Positions 1-8,284 of a stretch of DNA of 64,000 bases are shown one piece after another. The notes under the pieces are model-generated. The model saw only the letters and a list, made by a program, of their open reading frames with translations, was not told where the DNA came from and made no database searches. This stretch comes from an uncultured Collinsella sp. (GTDB lineage: Bacteria > Actinomycetota > Coriobacteriia > Coriobacteriales > Coriobacteriaceae). The stretch is from contig UQZU01000001.1 of the NCBI GenBank assembly GCA_900545665.1, forward strand, positions 62,001 through 126,000, read 5' to 3'. Numbering within the stretch: the first letter of the stretch is position 1; every line of letters begins with the position of its first letter. Made by a program: the position numbers and the translations under genes.

Positions 1-819
1 GTGGAACGTGGACTTGTAGAACTCGTCGTAGTCCTTCTGCTCGACATCGGAGCTGCGCTTCTTCCAGATCGGTGTCATGGAGTTGATGGTCTCGAGCTCC
101 TGGTAGTCCTCGTACTCGGGCTTGTAATCGTCGCCGGCGTCCTCGGGCTTGGGTTTCTGGCGGCTCTTGGACACCATCATCTGAATCGGGTAGCGCACAT
201 AGTTGCTGTACTGCTGAATCAGGCTCTTGAGACCCCACTCGGTCAGGAAGCGATCGTAGGTCTCGGCCTCGCCGTCGGCATCGAGCTTCTCGTTCTCGCG
301 CAGCGTCAGGATGACATCGGTACCGTGCTCGGCGCGTTCGCCGTCCTCGATGGTGTAGCCCTCAAGACCGTCGGATTCCCACACATGGGCGACATCCTCG
401 CCATAGGCGCGGCTGACGACCTTCACATGGCTGGCGACCATAAAAGCCGAGTAGAAGCCCACGCCAAACTGACCGATGATGTCGACATCGGAGCCCTGCT
501 GCTCGGCGTTCTCGGTCTTAAACTCCTCGGAGCCGGAATGGGCGATGGTGCCCAGATTGCGCTCCAGCTCCTCGGCGGTCATGCCAATGCCGTTATCCGA
601 GATGGTAATGGTGCGGGCGTCTTTATCAAAGGAGACGCGAATGGCCAGGTCGCCCTGGTCGATCTTGACGCTCGGGTCCTGCAGGCTCTTAAAGTTGAGC
701 TTGTCGACGGCGTCGCTCGCGTTAGAGATAAGCTCGCGCAGGAAGATTTCCTTATTGGTGTAGATGGAGTTGATCATGAGGTCGAGCAGTTTTTTGCTCT
801 CGGTCTTAAATTGACGCAT
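1..819 (-). CDS. htpG: Molecular chaperone HtpG (Hsp90), N-terminal part
   Basis: The minus strand encodes the N-terminal 273 residues of an Hsp90-family chaperone; the gene runs off the left edge. The start ATG (817-819) gives MRQFKTESKKLLDLMI and follows an AAAGGA ribosome site. The GHKL ATPase domain is clear: NKEIFLRELISNASDA (helix with the catalytic Glu and Mg-binding Asn), then DNGIGM (ATP-binding Asp), then GQFGVGFYSAFMV (lid glycine motif). The protein is a cytoplasmic ATP-driven folding chaperone. No partner gene is visible. A -10-like TATAAA lies about 90 bp upstream. Identification is safe; only the middle and C-terminal domains are missing. Confidence 0.96.
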   Translation of the reverse strand, partial: MRQFKTESKKLLDLMINSIYTNKEIFLRELISNASDAVDKLNFKSLQDPSVKIDQGDLAIRVSFDKDARTITISDNGIGMTAEELERNLGTIAHSGSEEFKTENAEQQGSDVDIIGQFGVGFYSAFMVASHVKVVSRAYGEDVAHVWESDGLEGYTIEDGERAEHGTDVILTLRENEKLDADGEAETYDRFLTEWGLKSLIQQYSNYVRYPIQMMVSKSRQKPKPEDAGDDYKPEYEDYQELETINSMTPIWKKRSSDVEQKDYDEFYKSTFH

Positions 820-905
820 GTGCAGTCCTTTCGCGCTACCCCCGTCCGCAAAAACGGCCCGGTCGCCCGAGCCGCATCGCAGACCTGCTATGTTCAGACT
901 TAGAT

Positions 906-934
906 TTTATAACCCATTAGCGCGCATATATACA
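906..934 (-). promoter_or_regulatory. Possible htpG promoter
   Basis: On the minus strand TATAAA (906-911) is preceded 17 bp upstream by TGTATA (929-934), a poor -35 match. I see no CIRCE or HAIR-type heat-shock operator. This is a weak call based on position and the -10 only. Confidence 0.3.
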
Positions 935-997
935 TACGGAATCGAAAAACTGTATGTTGAAACGACCGTGCGGCGGATGCCAAGGAGTGTCCCCAGC

Positions 998-1020
998 TGC
1001 CGGCAGAAAAGGAACGTCCC
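998..1020. repeat. Relic of an interspersed palindromic repeat
   Basis: These 23 bases match 52786-52808 with two substitutions. The match includes TGCCGGCA and AGGAACGTCCC, the loop and one arm of the perfect palindrome at 52759-52820. Only part of the element remains here. It ends at the stop codon of the acetyltransferase gene. Confidence 0.6.
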
Positions 1021-1520
1021 TATCTGCCATCTACGCGCTTGGCCATCCAGACATGGGGCTGGCCCTCGTCTTCGTAATCTACCGGGGCAATTTGCGTGTA
1101 GCCCGCCTTTGCATAGAGCGGCAGCACGTATTCCTGCGCATGCAGCTTAATAAGCTTAGCGCCGGCATCGCGTGCACACGAAGCACTGGTATCGACGATC
1201 GCACTCGCCAGTCCGCGACGACGCATAGCCGGCAGCACGGCGACGCGCCCCATAATGTAGGTCTCCCCCGCCGCGACACCTTCGTCCAAGTCGCACGCCG
1301 GCGACACCGGAGCCTCTGCGTCAGCCGCGTGCTCAAGCTCTTCGGGAAACACGCGCGAGCAACCGGCAAGCTCGCCGTCTACATAGAGCGTCACATGAAT
1401 GCAGTTCGGATCCTCGTCGATAGCGTCGAACTCATTCTCGTAGCCCTGCTCGTCCATAAAAATGACGCGGCGCACCAACGCCGCGTCATCAAAGCATCCC
1501 GTCTTAAGTTGGATATCCAT
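1020..1520 (-). CDS. GNAT family N-acetyltransferase
   Basis: A 166-residue protein of the GCN5-related acetyltransferase fold, closest in look to ElaA/YjcF-type enzymes. These transfer acetyl from acetyl-CoA to an unknown amine. The acetyl-CoA loop is visible in GRVAVLPAMRRRGLASAIV (R-x-x-G-x-A) and the C-terminal beta-bulge region in HAQEYVLPLYAKAGY. The start at 1520 (MDIQLKTGCF) has AAAGGG six bases upstream. An in-frame ATG 18 bases further upstream lacks a ribosome site. It stands alone between htpG and the polysaccharide operon. The substrate cannot be inferred. Confidence 0.85.
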   Translation of the reverse strand: MDIQLKTGCFDDAALVRRVIFMDEQGYENEFDAIDEDPNCIHVTLYVDGELAGCSRVFPEELEHAADAEAPVSPACDLDEGVAAGETYIMGRVAVLPAMRRRGLASAIVDTSASCARDAGAKLIKLHAQEYVLPLYAKAGYTQIAPVDYEDEGQPHVWMAKRVDGR

Positions 1521-1559
1521 GGCTGCCCTTTCATTCAATGCGAACGTTAGGGACAGATT

Positions 1560-2210
1560 TTAGCGAAAATGAGCTCCGCGCACGCTAAACTTCGCGCGAG
1601 CCTTCGCCAGGCAATCGTAATGACCCACGTTATGGGCATCGCTCGCGATGAAGCTGTACAGGTTCTGATCGAACAGGCGCTGTGCCGGCTTTTTCTCGCG
1701 ACCAAAGCGACCGCCGGCAATAAAGTCCGCCGAAGCCTGCAGCTTGCAGCCCATATCGACCAGGCGCTCCGCCACGCTTACATCCTTTTGAACCGCACGA
1801 TAGCGCTCAGGATGAGCGATGATCACCTGGTAGCCACGGCACTGCAAATCGTAAATCGTGTTCTCGTACTCTCTAAACGCATACGCATCGGCATGCGTCG
1901 AAAGCTCGAGCAGAAACTCGTTGGTCCCATCGAAATGCAAGTGCTCCGCGGCATCGATACCAAGCTCAACGAGCTTTCGATGGTTGACCTCGAAGCCCAT
2001 CTGGAGCGGAAAACCGTCAGCGTTATCGCGCAGCAGCTCAAAGGCATCCCACATCTTGTCGTAATCAAAATAGGGATCACGGCAGTGAGGAGTGCAAACA
2101 ATTCTGGTTACACCAGCCCGCTTGGCAGCCTCGAGCATCGCCAAGCTCTCATCGAGATCGGCGGCGCCGTCGTCTACACCCGGCAAGATATGGCAATGAA
2201 TGTCACGCAT
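1560..2210 (-). CDS. CpsB/CapC-type tyrosine-protein phosphatase (PHP fold)
   Basis: A 216-residue PHP-domain metallophosphatase of the CpsB/YwqE/Wzb-like group, which dephosphorylates the bacterial tyrosine kinase of capsule or exopolysaccharide systems. Metal ligands are seen in DIHCHILPGVDDG at the N-terminus, TPHCRDPYF near residue 41, EVNHRK near 74, IAHPERY near 130 and SDAHN near 190. It is the third gene of the chain-length/kinase/phosphatase set, 17 bp after the kinase stop. The downstream glycosyltransferase genes typical of capsule loci are not next to it, so it may act on a polymer made elsewhere. Confidence 0.9.
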   Translation of the reverse strand: MRDIHCHILPGVDDGAADLDESLAMLEAAKRAGVTRIVCTPHCRDPYFDYDKMWDAFELLRDNADGFPLQMGFEVNHRKLVELGIDAAEHLHFDGTNEFLLELSTHADAYAFREYENTIYDLQCRGYQVIIAHPERYRAVQKDVSVAERLVDMGCKLQASADFIAGGRFGREKKPAQRLFDQNLYSFIASDAHNVGHYDCLAKARAKFSVRGAHFR

Positions 2211-2227
2211 AGGTCAACCTTAATCAA

Positions 2228-2965
2228 CTAAACGTTTGCTCGGTTGGTGAAGATGCCCTTTTTGGAAGTCCCCTGATCGTCGGAGCCCTTCTTCACCTTC
2301 TTACCGTCCTTGGTGTAGTAGGAGTAGTAGTACTCGCTGGTCTCGGTCTCGCAGTAGTTCATAACGGTACCGATGAGCTTGACCTTCTCGGACTTTTTAA
2401 GCTGACCGATGGCGTTGAGCGCCTCCTCGCGCTTGGTGAAATCCTCACGCACCACGAACAGCGTGCCGTCGGTCAGGCTGGCAATCTCGGCAGCATCGAT
2501 GAAGGTGCCGACCGGGGGAGCATCAAAGATGACGTACTGGAACTTGGCGGACAGCGCCTTTACCAGCTTGGCAAAGCGGTGAGAGACGATGATGTCGGCA
2601 GGATTGGGAATATGCGGCTCGGCATCGAGGAAGTAGAAGTTCTTCTGACCCGTCTCGACAATTGCCTGGTCAATGGAGATCTGCTCGGAAAGGACCGCAT
2701 AGAGTCCGCCGCGCGAACGAACGCCGAGCATATCGGAAAGGGACCTGCGGCGCATATCGGCCTCGACCAGAAGCACGGACTTGCCGCTCGTGGCGATTGC
2801 CTGAGCAAGGTTAATGGAAACCGTAGACTTGCCCTCGTTGGGAATCGAGGAGGTAACGGTGATGGTGCGGATGGGGTCGTCCACGCTCGCAAAGCGGATG
2901 TTGGCCAGAAGGGTCTTGGCGGCATTCTGTACAACGAGCTTGTCGGTGTTCTTTGCCTTAGCCAT
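2228..2965 (-). CDS. CpsD/CapB-family BY-kinase (polysaccharide tyrosine autokinase)
   Basis: A 245-residue cytoplasmic tyrosine kinase of the BY-kinase class. Walker A is SSIPNEGKST (about residue 40), Walker A' is LLVEADMRRRSL, and Walker B is YVIFDAPPVG. The C-terminus carries a tyrosine cluster (EYYYSYYTKDG), the usual autophosphorylation tail. As in Gram-positive systems the kinase is separate from its membrane activator, which is the gene just upstream (stop and start nearly touch). Phosphorylation state is expected to control polymer length and export, with the downstream PHP phosphatase as antagonist. Family assignment is firm; the polymer is unknown. Confidence 0.92.
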   Translation of the reverse strand: MAKAKNTDKLVVQNAAKTLLANIRFASVDDPIRTITVTSSIPNEGKSTVSINLAQAIATSGKSVLLVEADMRRRSLSDMLGVRSRGGLYAVLSEQISIDQAIVETGQKNFYFLDAEPHIPNPADIIVSHRFAKLVKALSAKFQYVIFDAPPVGTFIDAAEIASLTDGTLFVVREDFTKREEALNAIGQLKKSEKVKLIGTVMNYCETETSEYYYSYYTKDGKKVKKGSDDQGTSKKGIFTNRANV

Positions 2966-2967
2966 GC

Positions 2968-3624
2968 CTATTTACCACCTTTCATAGCCGGAATTCGGCC
3001 AACAACGGGAATGCCCAGGAGCTCTTCTGCCTCTTCGGCACCGCGGATGCGGGTATTGAGCATGTCTGCCAAAACGACATAGGCGACTGCGATAAAGATA
3101 CCGGCGAGGAACGCGACGGCAATATACAGCGTGCGCTTGGGGCCGCTGGGGGCTTCGGGGGTCTTAGCCTCGTCGATAACGTTGATGCTCTGGGCAGCGC
3201 CGACGTTCTGAGCGACCGTACTCACCGAGCTGGCCATGGCCTTTGCGACCTTAGCCGTCTCCTTGGCATCGGTGCCGGTAACCGAAAGCGTAATGACACG
3301 CGTGGTGGTCTCGGAGGAAACAGACACCTTGTAGTCATCCAGATCAGTGAGGCCCAGTTCATTGGCTGCGCCGCTCTTAACGCTATCGCTATCCAGCAGC
3401 GTGGCGATATCGTTGGAAAGCATCTGACTCGCCGAGAGATCGTTGTAGCTCATCTGACCGCTATCGTCGGTCTTGGCGAGAATGTACATGCTCGTCGTCG
3501 CGGTATAGGTGTTGTCCATCGCAACGAAGGACACGATGCCCATGGCGATCGCGCAGACCACCGGAAGGGTGATGACCAGCTGAAGGTGCTTCTTCAGCAG
3601 CTGGAACAGTTCGAGAAGGGTCAT
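2968..3624 (-). CDS. Wzz/CpsC-type chain-length determinant, kinase activator
   Basis: A 218-residue membrane protein with two transmembrane segments (about residues 15-36 and 165-187) around an extracellular domain, the layout of Wzz/CpsC proteins. The C-terminal cytoplasmic tail (TRIRGAEEAEELLGIPVVGRIP) is the part that activates the cognate BY-kinase in this family. It is the first gene of the three-gene operon and starts at ATG 3624 with AAAGG upstream. An inverted repeat lies about 95 bp upstream. Confidence 0.9.
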   Translation of the reverse strand: MTLLELFQLLKKHLQLVITLPVVCAIAMGIVSFVAMDNTYTATTSMYILAKTDDSGQMSYNDLSASQMLSNDIATLLDSDSVKSGAANELGLTDLDDYKVSVSSETTTRVITLSVTGTDAKETAKVAKAMASSVSTVAQNVGAAQSINVIDEAKTPEAPSGPKRTLYIAVAFLAGIFIAVAYVVLADMLNTRIRGAEEAEELLGIPVVGRIPAMKGGK

Positions 3625-3716
3625 GCAGCTTGCCTTTCATTTCCCCAGTTCGGATTGACAAAACTGTCCGTATGTTATCGCATCTTTTTACCGAGACCAA
3701 ACTCTATACATAAGAA

Positions 3717-3730
3717 ACAGGCTCTCCTGT
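3717..3730. promoter_or_regulatory. Small inverted repeat upstream of the polysaccharide operon
   Basis: ACAGG-CTCT-CCTGT is a perfect 5-bp inverted repeat. On the minus strand TTTACA overlaps its upstream arm and TATAGA lies just downstream at a spacing of about 19, so the repeat could sit between -35 and -10 elements of the cpsC promoter and act as an operator. This is a weak inference from position. Confidence 0.35.
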
Positions 3731-3765
3731 AAAAATGTCGGAAGCAATCGTAAAATTGCACAACA

Positions 3766-3794
3766 ACGCCGCACCCGAAAGTCAAATGCGGCGT
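3766..3794 (-). terminator. Hairpin after the phosphate sensor kinase
   Basis: ACGCCGCA pairs perfectly with TGCGGCGT across a 13-base loop, 25 bp after the kinase stop on the minus strand, followed by a T-rich but interrupted tail. It is a probable factor-independent terminator separating the phosphate operon from the polysaccharide operon. Confidence 0.55.
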
Positions 3795-3819
3795 CTGCAT
3801 CAATATCTATGTTGTATCG

Positions 3820-5244
3820 CTATGCGAATGGCTCGTCCTGCCGTATGGGAAACGTCACCGTAATGGTGGTTCCCACGCCCAACTCGCTCGACAGATCGAG
3901 CGTGGCGTGATGATACAGGGCCGCATGCTTGACAATTGCAAGCCCCAGACCGGTTCCGCCGCGCGCCTTGGACCTACTCTTGTCCACGCGATAGAACCGC
4001 TCAAATACCTTGCCCTGTTCTTCAGGCGCGATACCGATTCCCGTGTCGGCGACCGCAAGGAACGGATGGCCTTCGTCGTTGGTGCCGCACTGCAGCGTAA
4101 CCGCACCGCCGGGTCGATTGTAGCGGATGGCGTTGCTCGCCAGATTATAGATGAGCTCGTCAATCAAGCGCGACACGCCTTCGATGACCACAGGCTTGGT
4201 CTCATGACTTATCGTCACATTCGCTTGACGGGCGACCTGTTCAAGACGCTGCTCAACCGCGTAGATGGCACGCGAGAGCTCAATAGGCTCCGTGGAACCA
4301 ATGGGCACCGCCTCGCCCTCAGTTGCACGCTCGGCCTCGTCCAAGTTAGACAGCGTAAGGATATCGTTGACAAGCGCTGCCAAGCGGCCCGCCTCACGAT
4401 AGATGCGACCGCCAAAGTTGCGCAGGTCGCCCTCGCCCTCGACCATGCCGTTTGCGATGAGCTCGGCATAGCCCGAAATCGCCGTAAGCGGCGTCTTGAG
4501 CTCATGGGTGATATTCGCCGTGAACTCGCGGCGCATACGGTCGTTGTCCGCTAGCACCGCCATTTGGCGCTTGAGTTCCTGGCGCTGTGACTCGATACGC
4601 TCAAGCATGGGGACCATCTCGGCATAGGCGTGCTCATAGCTACGGCGTGGGTGGTCCAAATCCACCTCTTGCAACGGCGCGATGATGGCACGGGACTCGC
4701 GGCGCGCCATAAAAAACGAGAGTACCGCACCCGCTGCTGCGATAAGCAGCATCGGCGCCACCATCGACAGCAAAATCGCCGTAACGCCAGGCTGGGCCTG
4801 CGCCAAGCGGACAACCTGGCCGTTATCAAGGGCGACGGCGCGATACAGCATAATCTCGTCGAGCGTAGAGCTTGCGCGCTCCGCGGAACCCAAACCACTC
4901 TCAAAGGCCTCGATGACCTCGGGGCGATCGCCATGGTTGGGCAGTGCGGAAGGCGACGCCTCGTTGTCGTAGGCAACCGATCCATCCTTGTTAATCAGCG
5001 TGATTCGCAAGTCCTCGCGATCAAGGCTACGCAAGAACGGGATGGGCTCCTGCTGTTCGTCGAGAGCGGCAGCAATGAGCTCGGTTTCCTGCGCCAGATT
5101 GGTACTCGTGGCATCCGCCAAGGTGTTTTGCACAAAGAACGCACCCAGCACCGTAAACGCCACGATAACCGCCATGGCGCAGACAAAGATCGTCACAAAA
5201 ACGCGGTGCGACAGCGTATGTTTTCCCTGGGGGGCGAAGACCAC
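3820..5244 (-). CDS. phoR: PhoR-type sensor histidine kinase
   Basis: A 474-residue membrane sensor kinase starting with GTG. GAGGAG overlapping the stop of the response regulator serves as ribosome site, three bases of spacing separating the two genes. Two transmembrane segments (about 13-38 and 152-176) flank an extracellular sensor. The H-box is NITHELKTPLTAISGY (phospho-His near 247), the N-box LASNAIRYN, and ATP-lid motifs ADTGIGIAPEEQ and GGTGLGLAIVKH follow. Next to phoB and pstB, it is best read as the phosphate-limitation sensor that phosphorylates PhoB. The family is certain; the signal is inferred from context. Confidence 0.88.
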   Translation of the reverse strand: MVFAPQGKHTLSHRVFVTIFVCAMAVIVAFTVLGAFFVQNTLADATSTNLAQETELIAAALDEQQEPIPFLRSLDREDLRITLINKDGSVAYDNEASPSALPNHGDRPEVIEAFESGLGSAERASSTLDEIMLYRAVALDNGQVVRLAQAQPGVTAILLSMVAPMLLIAAAGAVLSFFMARRESRAIIAPLQEVDLDHPRRSYEHAYAEMVPMLERIESQRQELKRQMAVLADNDRMRREFTANITHELKTPLTAISGYAELIANGMVEGEGDLRNFGGRIYREAGRLAALVNDILTLSNLDEAERATEGEAVPIGSTEPIELSRAIYAVEQRLEQVARQANVTISHETKPVVIEGVSRLIDELIYNLASNAIRYNRPGGAVTLQCGTNDEGHPFLAVADTGIGIAPEEQGKVFERFYRVDKSRSKARGGTGLGLAIVKHAALYHHATLDLSSELGVGTTITVTFPIRQDEPFA

Positions 5245-5247
5245 GGG

Positions 5248-5976
5248 TTACTCCTCCGATGCGGTGGCCGCGGTGTCGTCACCTTCGGCACCATCACCGG
5301 CAGAAGGCTCGGCCATGCGGTAGCCCACGCCGCGCACGGTCTCGATGGCGCTGGCATGCTCGCCCAGTTTTTGGCGAAGCGTCTGCACGTGCACGTCAAC
5401 GGTGCGCGAACCGCCGTCGAAGTCCCAGCCCCACACGCTCTGCAGCAACGACTCGCGGGTAAAAACCACGCCGGGCTTGCGCATGAGGTACTCGAGCAGG
5501 TCGAACTCGCGCAGGGTGAGCTTAAGCGGCTCGCCGGCAACGGTCACCTCGCGATGGCTGGGCGAGAGCACGATGTCGCCCACGCTGAGCACATCGCTCG
5601 CCTGCTTGACCATGCCGCCGCGACGCAGCAGTGCGCGGCAGCGGCTCGCAAGCTCCATGAGCGAAAACGGCTTAGTCAGGTAATCGTCGGCACCGCCATC
5701 GAGCGCCATCACCTTGTCGAGCTCGGTATCCTTGGCGGTAAGCATCATGATGGGCACCGTCGCCGTCAGGCGATCGGCACGCAGTCGACGCATAATCGCC
5801 AAGCCATCGGTATCGGGCAGCATGATGTCGAGCAGGACGGCATCGGGTACCCGTCGCGCCACGGCAGCCTTAAACTCACCGTCGCACGAAAAGCCTTCGG
5901 CCTCAATCCCCTGCTTGCGCAGTGCATAGACCGTCAAATCCCTGATGTTGTCATCGTCCTCGACGTAATAGATCAT
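5248..5976 (-). CDS. phoB: PhoB-type OmpR-family response regulator
   Basis: A 242-residue receiver plus winged-helix regulator. The start at 5976 (MIYYVEDDDN) follows AAAGGGG at good spacing; the in-frame ATG at 6000 lacks one. Receiver residues are EDDD at the N-terminus, the phospho-acceptor in AVLLDIMLPDTDG, Thr/Ala in MLTAKD and Lys in YLTKPFS. The C-terminal OmpR/PhoB DNA-binding domain ends in VRGVGYRM. It lies between pstB and the sensor kinase, all co-directional, which supports control of phosphate uptake genes. I could not find a clear pho box in the window. Confidence 0.88.
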   Translation of the reverse strand: MIYYVEDDDNIRDLTVYALRKQGIEAEGFSCDGEFKAAVARRVPDAVLLDIMLPDTDGLAIMRRLRADRLTATVPIMMLTAKDTELDKVMALDGGADDYLTKPFSLMELASRCRALLRRGGMVKQASDVLSVGDIVLSPSHREVTVAGEPLKLTLREFDLLEYLMRKPGVVFTRESLLQSVWGWDFDGGSRTVDVHVQTLRQKLGEHASAIETVRGVGYRMAEPSAGDGAEGDDTAATASEE

Positions 5977-6040
5977 GTTGAACCCCTTTGCGGCCGGCAT
6001 GACCGCATCTTAACCCTAAAGGTACCTTTACTAGATGGTA

Positions 6041-6916
6041 TCAGCCAAAACGTCCCGTCAAATAATCCGCCGTGCGCGGATCGGTCGGATTCTTGAAGAG
6101 TTGCGCGGTGGGCGCGTGCTCCACCAGCTCACCCAGCAAAAAGAATGCGACCGAATCGGAGATACGCGCCGCCTGCTGCATATTGTGCGTAACGACCACG
6201 AGCGTGCAGGTCTCTTTGAGCTCGCAGGCCAGCTGCTCCACCACCAGCGTCGACACAGGGTCGAGTGCCGAGGTCGGCTCGTCCATCAGCAGAATGTCGG
6301 GCTGCACGGCAAGTGCGCGGGCGATGCACAGACGCTGCTGCTGGCCGCCCGAAAGACCCAGACCCGACTCTTTGAGCTTGTCCTTGACCTCATCCCATAG
6401 CGCAGCGCGACGAAGGGAGTCCTCGACCAGCTCATCCAGCGCAGCGCGATCGCGCACACCCATACCGCGCGGACCATACGCGACGTTGTCGTAGATGCTC
6501 ATGGGAAACGGGTTGGGGCGCTGGAACACCATGCCCACGCGCTGGCGAAGGCGGCAGATGTCGTAGTCGCCCAGGATATCTTGACCATCGAGCGCAATCT
6601 TGCCCTCGATGCGGCAATCCTTGATGCCGTCGTTCATGCGGTTAAAGCAGCGCAGCAACGTGGACTTTCCGCAGCCCGAAGGCCCGATGAACGAGGTGAT
6701 CTGCTTGTCGCGGATCTTGATATTCACGTCCTTGAGCGCATGGTGGTCGCCATAGAACAGGTCGAGGCCCTCGACATCGATACGCGTCGGCGAGGCGGCA
6801 AGATCCTCTGCCGTGGGGCGAGTCGCATCCCCAACCTCGCGCTCGCGCGCGGCCTCGGCCTGCGCTTTCATGAGTTCTTCAAGCTCCGTGGGCTCCACAG
6901 CCGCAGCAGCCGTCAT
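6041..6916 (-). CDS. pstB: Phosphate ABC transporter ATP-binding protein PstB
   Basis: A 291-residue ABC ATPase that powers high-affinity phosphate import. Walker A is GPSGCGKST, the signature is LSGGQQQRLCIARAL, Walker B is DILLMDEPTSALD, and the switch His is in VVVTHNMQQA. The PstB-specific start FNRMND and VFQRPNPFPMSIYDNVAYGPR are present. A 45-residue N-terminal extension rich in Ala/Glu precedes the normal start of the domain. The ATG at 6916 is chosen because GGAGGT lies 8 bases upstream, inside the first codons of a longer frame. The permeases PstC and PstA and the binding protein PstS are not next to it, which is unusual. Confidence 0.95.
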   Translation of the reverse strand: MTAAAAVEPTELEELMKAQAEAAREREVGDATRPTAEDLAASPTRIDVEGLDLFYGDHHALKDVNIKIRDKQITSFIGPSGCGKSTLLRCFNRMNDGIKDCRIEGKIALDGQDILGDYDICRLRQRVGMVFQRPNPFPMSIYDNVAYGPRGMGVRDRAALDELVEDSLRRAALWDEVKDKLKESGLGLSGGQQQRLCIARALAVQPDILLMDEPTSALDPVSTLVVEQLACELKETCTLVVVTHNMQQAARISDSVAFFLLGELVEHAPTAQLFKNPTDPRTADYLTGRFG

Positions 6917-7019
6917 ACCGCATACCTCCACATCGATATCAATTCAGCAGTATCGATAGTAGGAATCGCGGCTCATATGCACGTGAGCGCATTGTCAAGT
7001 GTTTGTAAGGGCACACTGG

Positions 7020-8258
7020 CTATGCGGCGGGCAGCTCGATGGTGAATATCGTGTGTTCGGGCGTCGATTCACATGCAACGGTACCGCCGTGCGCGCATAC
7101 GATCTCCTTGGCGATGGCAAGCCCCAGTCCAGCGCCGCCGCGATTGGTCGCACGCGCCGCATCCAGGCGATAGAACTTCTCAAAGATCACCTTGAGCTTT
7201 GCCTCAGGGATGGGATCGCCCTGATTGATAAAGCGCACGCGCACGCCACCGCCGTCCCGGCGTCTGGCCTCGATCGTGATGGTCGAGCCCTCATAGCTAT
7301 AGGCAATAGCGTTTTTCATGATGTTGTTGAACACGCGAGCCATTTTGTCGCCATCCACGAGCACCGTCAGGTCCTCGCGAATATCAACTTGGACTTCCTT
7401 ATGCTGCTCGTTGAGGATGGGATAGAACTCGTCAGCCACCTGAGCCAGCAGCAACCCCAGATCAACATAGCCGCGCGTGAGCACGATATCGTGGAAGTCA
7501 AAGCGCGTGATATCGAAGAACTCTTCGATGAGCGCATCGAGCCGGTGCGCCTTGTCGAGAGCCACGCCCGTAAAGTGCGCACGTTGCTCAACCGGCAGCT
7601 CAGGAGCCTCTTGCAGCAGCGAAAGATAGCCCACTACGCTCGCAAGCGGGGTGCGTAGGTCATGTGCCAAGTACGTAACCAGATCGTCCTTGCGATGCGA
7701 CTCGTCACGCAGAGCTTGCTGCACCTTGCGCTCACGGTCACGCACGCGGTTAAGGGCGCCCTCGACCTCCAAGAAGTCGCCGTCGATGTTGTCCCAGGTG
7801 TCGGGGTGATCGATCAGGCGATCTTGAATACGAGCGGCCAGCACACAATCGGCATGCTGCTCGCCCTGTTCGTAGCCCTGGTAGTACAGGGCACGGCCGC
7901 ACAAGAACAGCACGCACGCGGCAAGCGCCAGCACAAAGCCAAGCATGTTGAATACAAAGCCGGCATCGAACAGCACCGGCCCTTCGATGCCGCCGAGCGC
8001 CATGGCGCCAATCGCCAACGTCATGGCCCACGCGGCGCCGCCAATCACCACGCAGCGGCACACGATCTCAAATCGATCGATCAGCAAAAAGCCGACAAGC
8101 AGCACCGCCAAGATTCCGACGATGTTGTCGATGCCAATCAGCAGCAGGCTCAGCAAAAAGAGCAGCACCGTTGCAAGCGCGCGGTTGTCGACGACCGACC
8201 TCACGTATTCAAAGAGCCGATCGGGCACCTCGAACGCTTGCCTATCGTCTTTTGTCAT
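7020..8258 (-). CDS. VanS-like sensor histidine kinase
   Basis: A 412-residue kinase with four hydrophobic segments in the first 120 residues and almost no extracellular domain, so it probably senses within or near the membrane. The H-box is VTYLAHDLRTPLASVVGY, the N-box KNAIAYS, and the lid GGAGLGLAIAKEIV; this arrangement resembles VanS and related cell-envelope kinases. The start at 8258 has GAGGA at fair spacing and lies 26 bp after the response regulator. Across the intergenic region is a D,D-carboxypeptidase, suggesting cell-wall stress as the theme. No vanHAX genes are present, so glycopeptide resistance is not implied. Confidence 0.85.
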   Translation of the reverse strand: MTKDDRQAFEVPDRLFEYVRSVVDNRALATVLLFLLSLLLIGIDNIVGILAVLLVGFLLIDRFEIVCRCVVIGGAAWAMTLAIGAMALGGIEGPVLFDAGFVFNMLGFVLALAACVLFLCGRALYYQGYEQGEQHADCVLAARIQDRLIDHPDTWDNIDGDFLEVEGALNRVRDRERKVQQALRDESHRKDDLVTYLAHDLRTPLASVVGYLSLLQEAPELPVEQRAHFTGVALDKAHRLDALIEEFFDITRFDFHDIVLTRGYVDLGLLLAQVADEFYPILNEQHKEVQVDIREDLTVLVDGDKMARVFNNIMKNAIAYSYEGSTITIEARRRDGGGVRVRFINQGDPIPEAKLKVIFEKFYRLDAARATNRGGAGLGLAIAKEIVCAHGGTVACESTPEHTIFTIELPAA

Positions 8259-8284
8259 ATCAAGATCCTCACAAGCGAAAAGCG

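Noticed and set aside
1..903. Plus-strand frame at the left edge
   Set aside because: It is antisense to htpG, which has full GHKL motifs on the minus strand.
4630..6096. Plus-strand open frame of 488 codons opposite phoR/phoB
   Set aside because: Shadow of the two-component genes, with His/Arg-rich low-quality composition.
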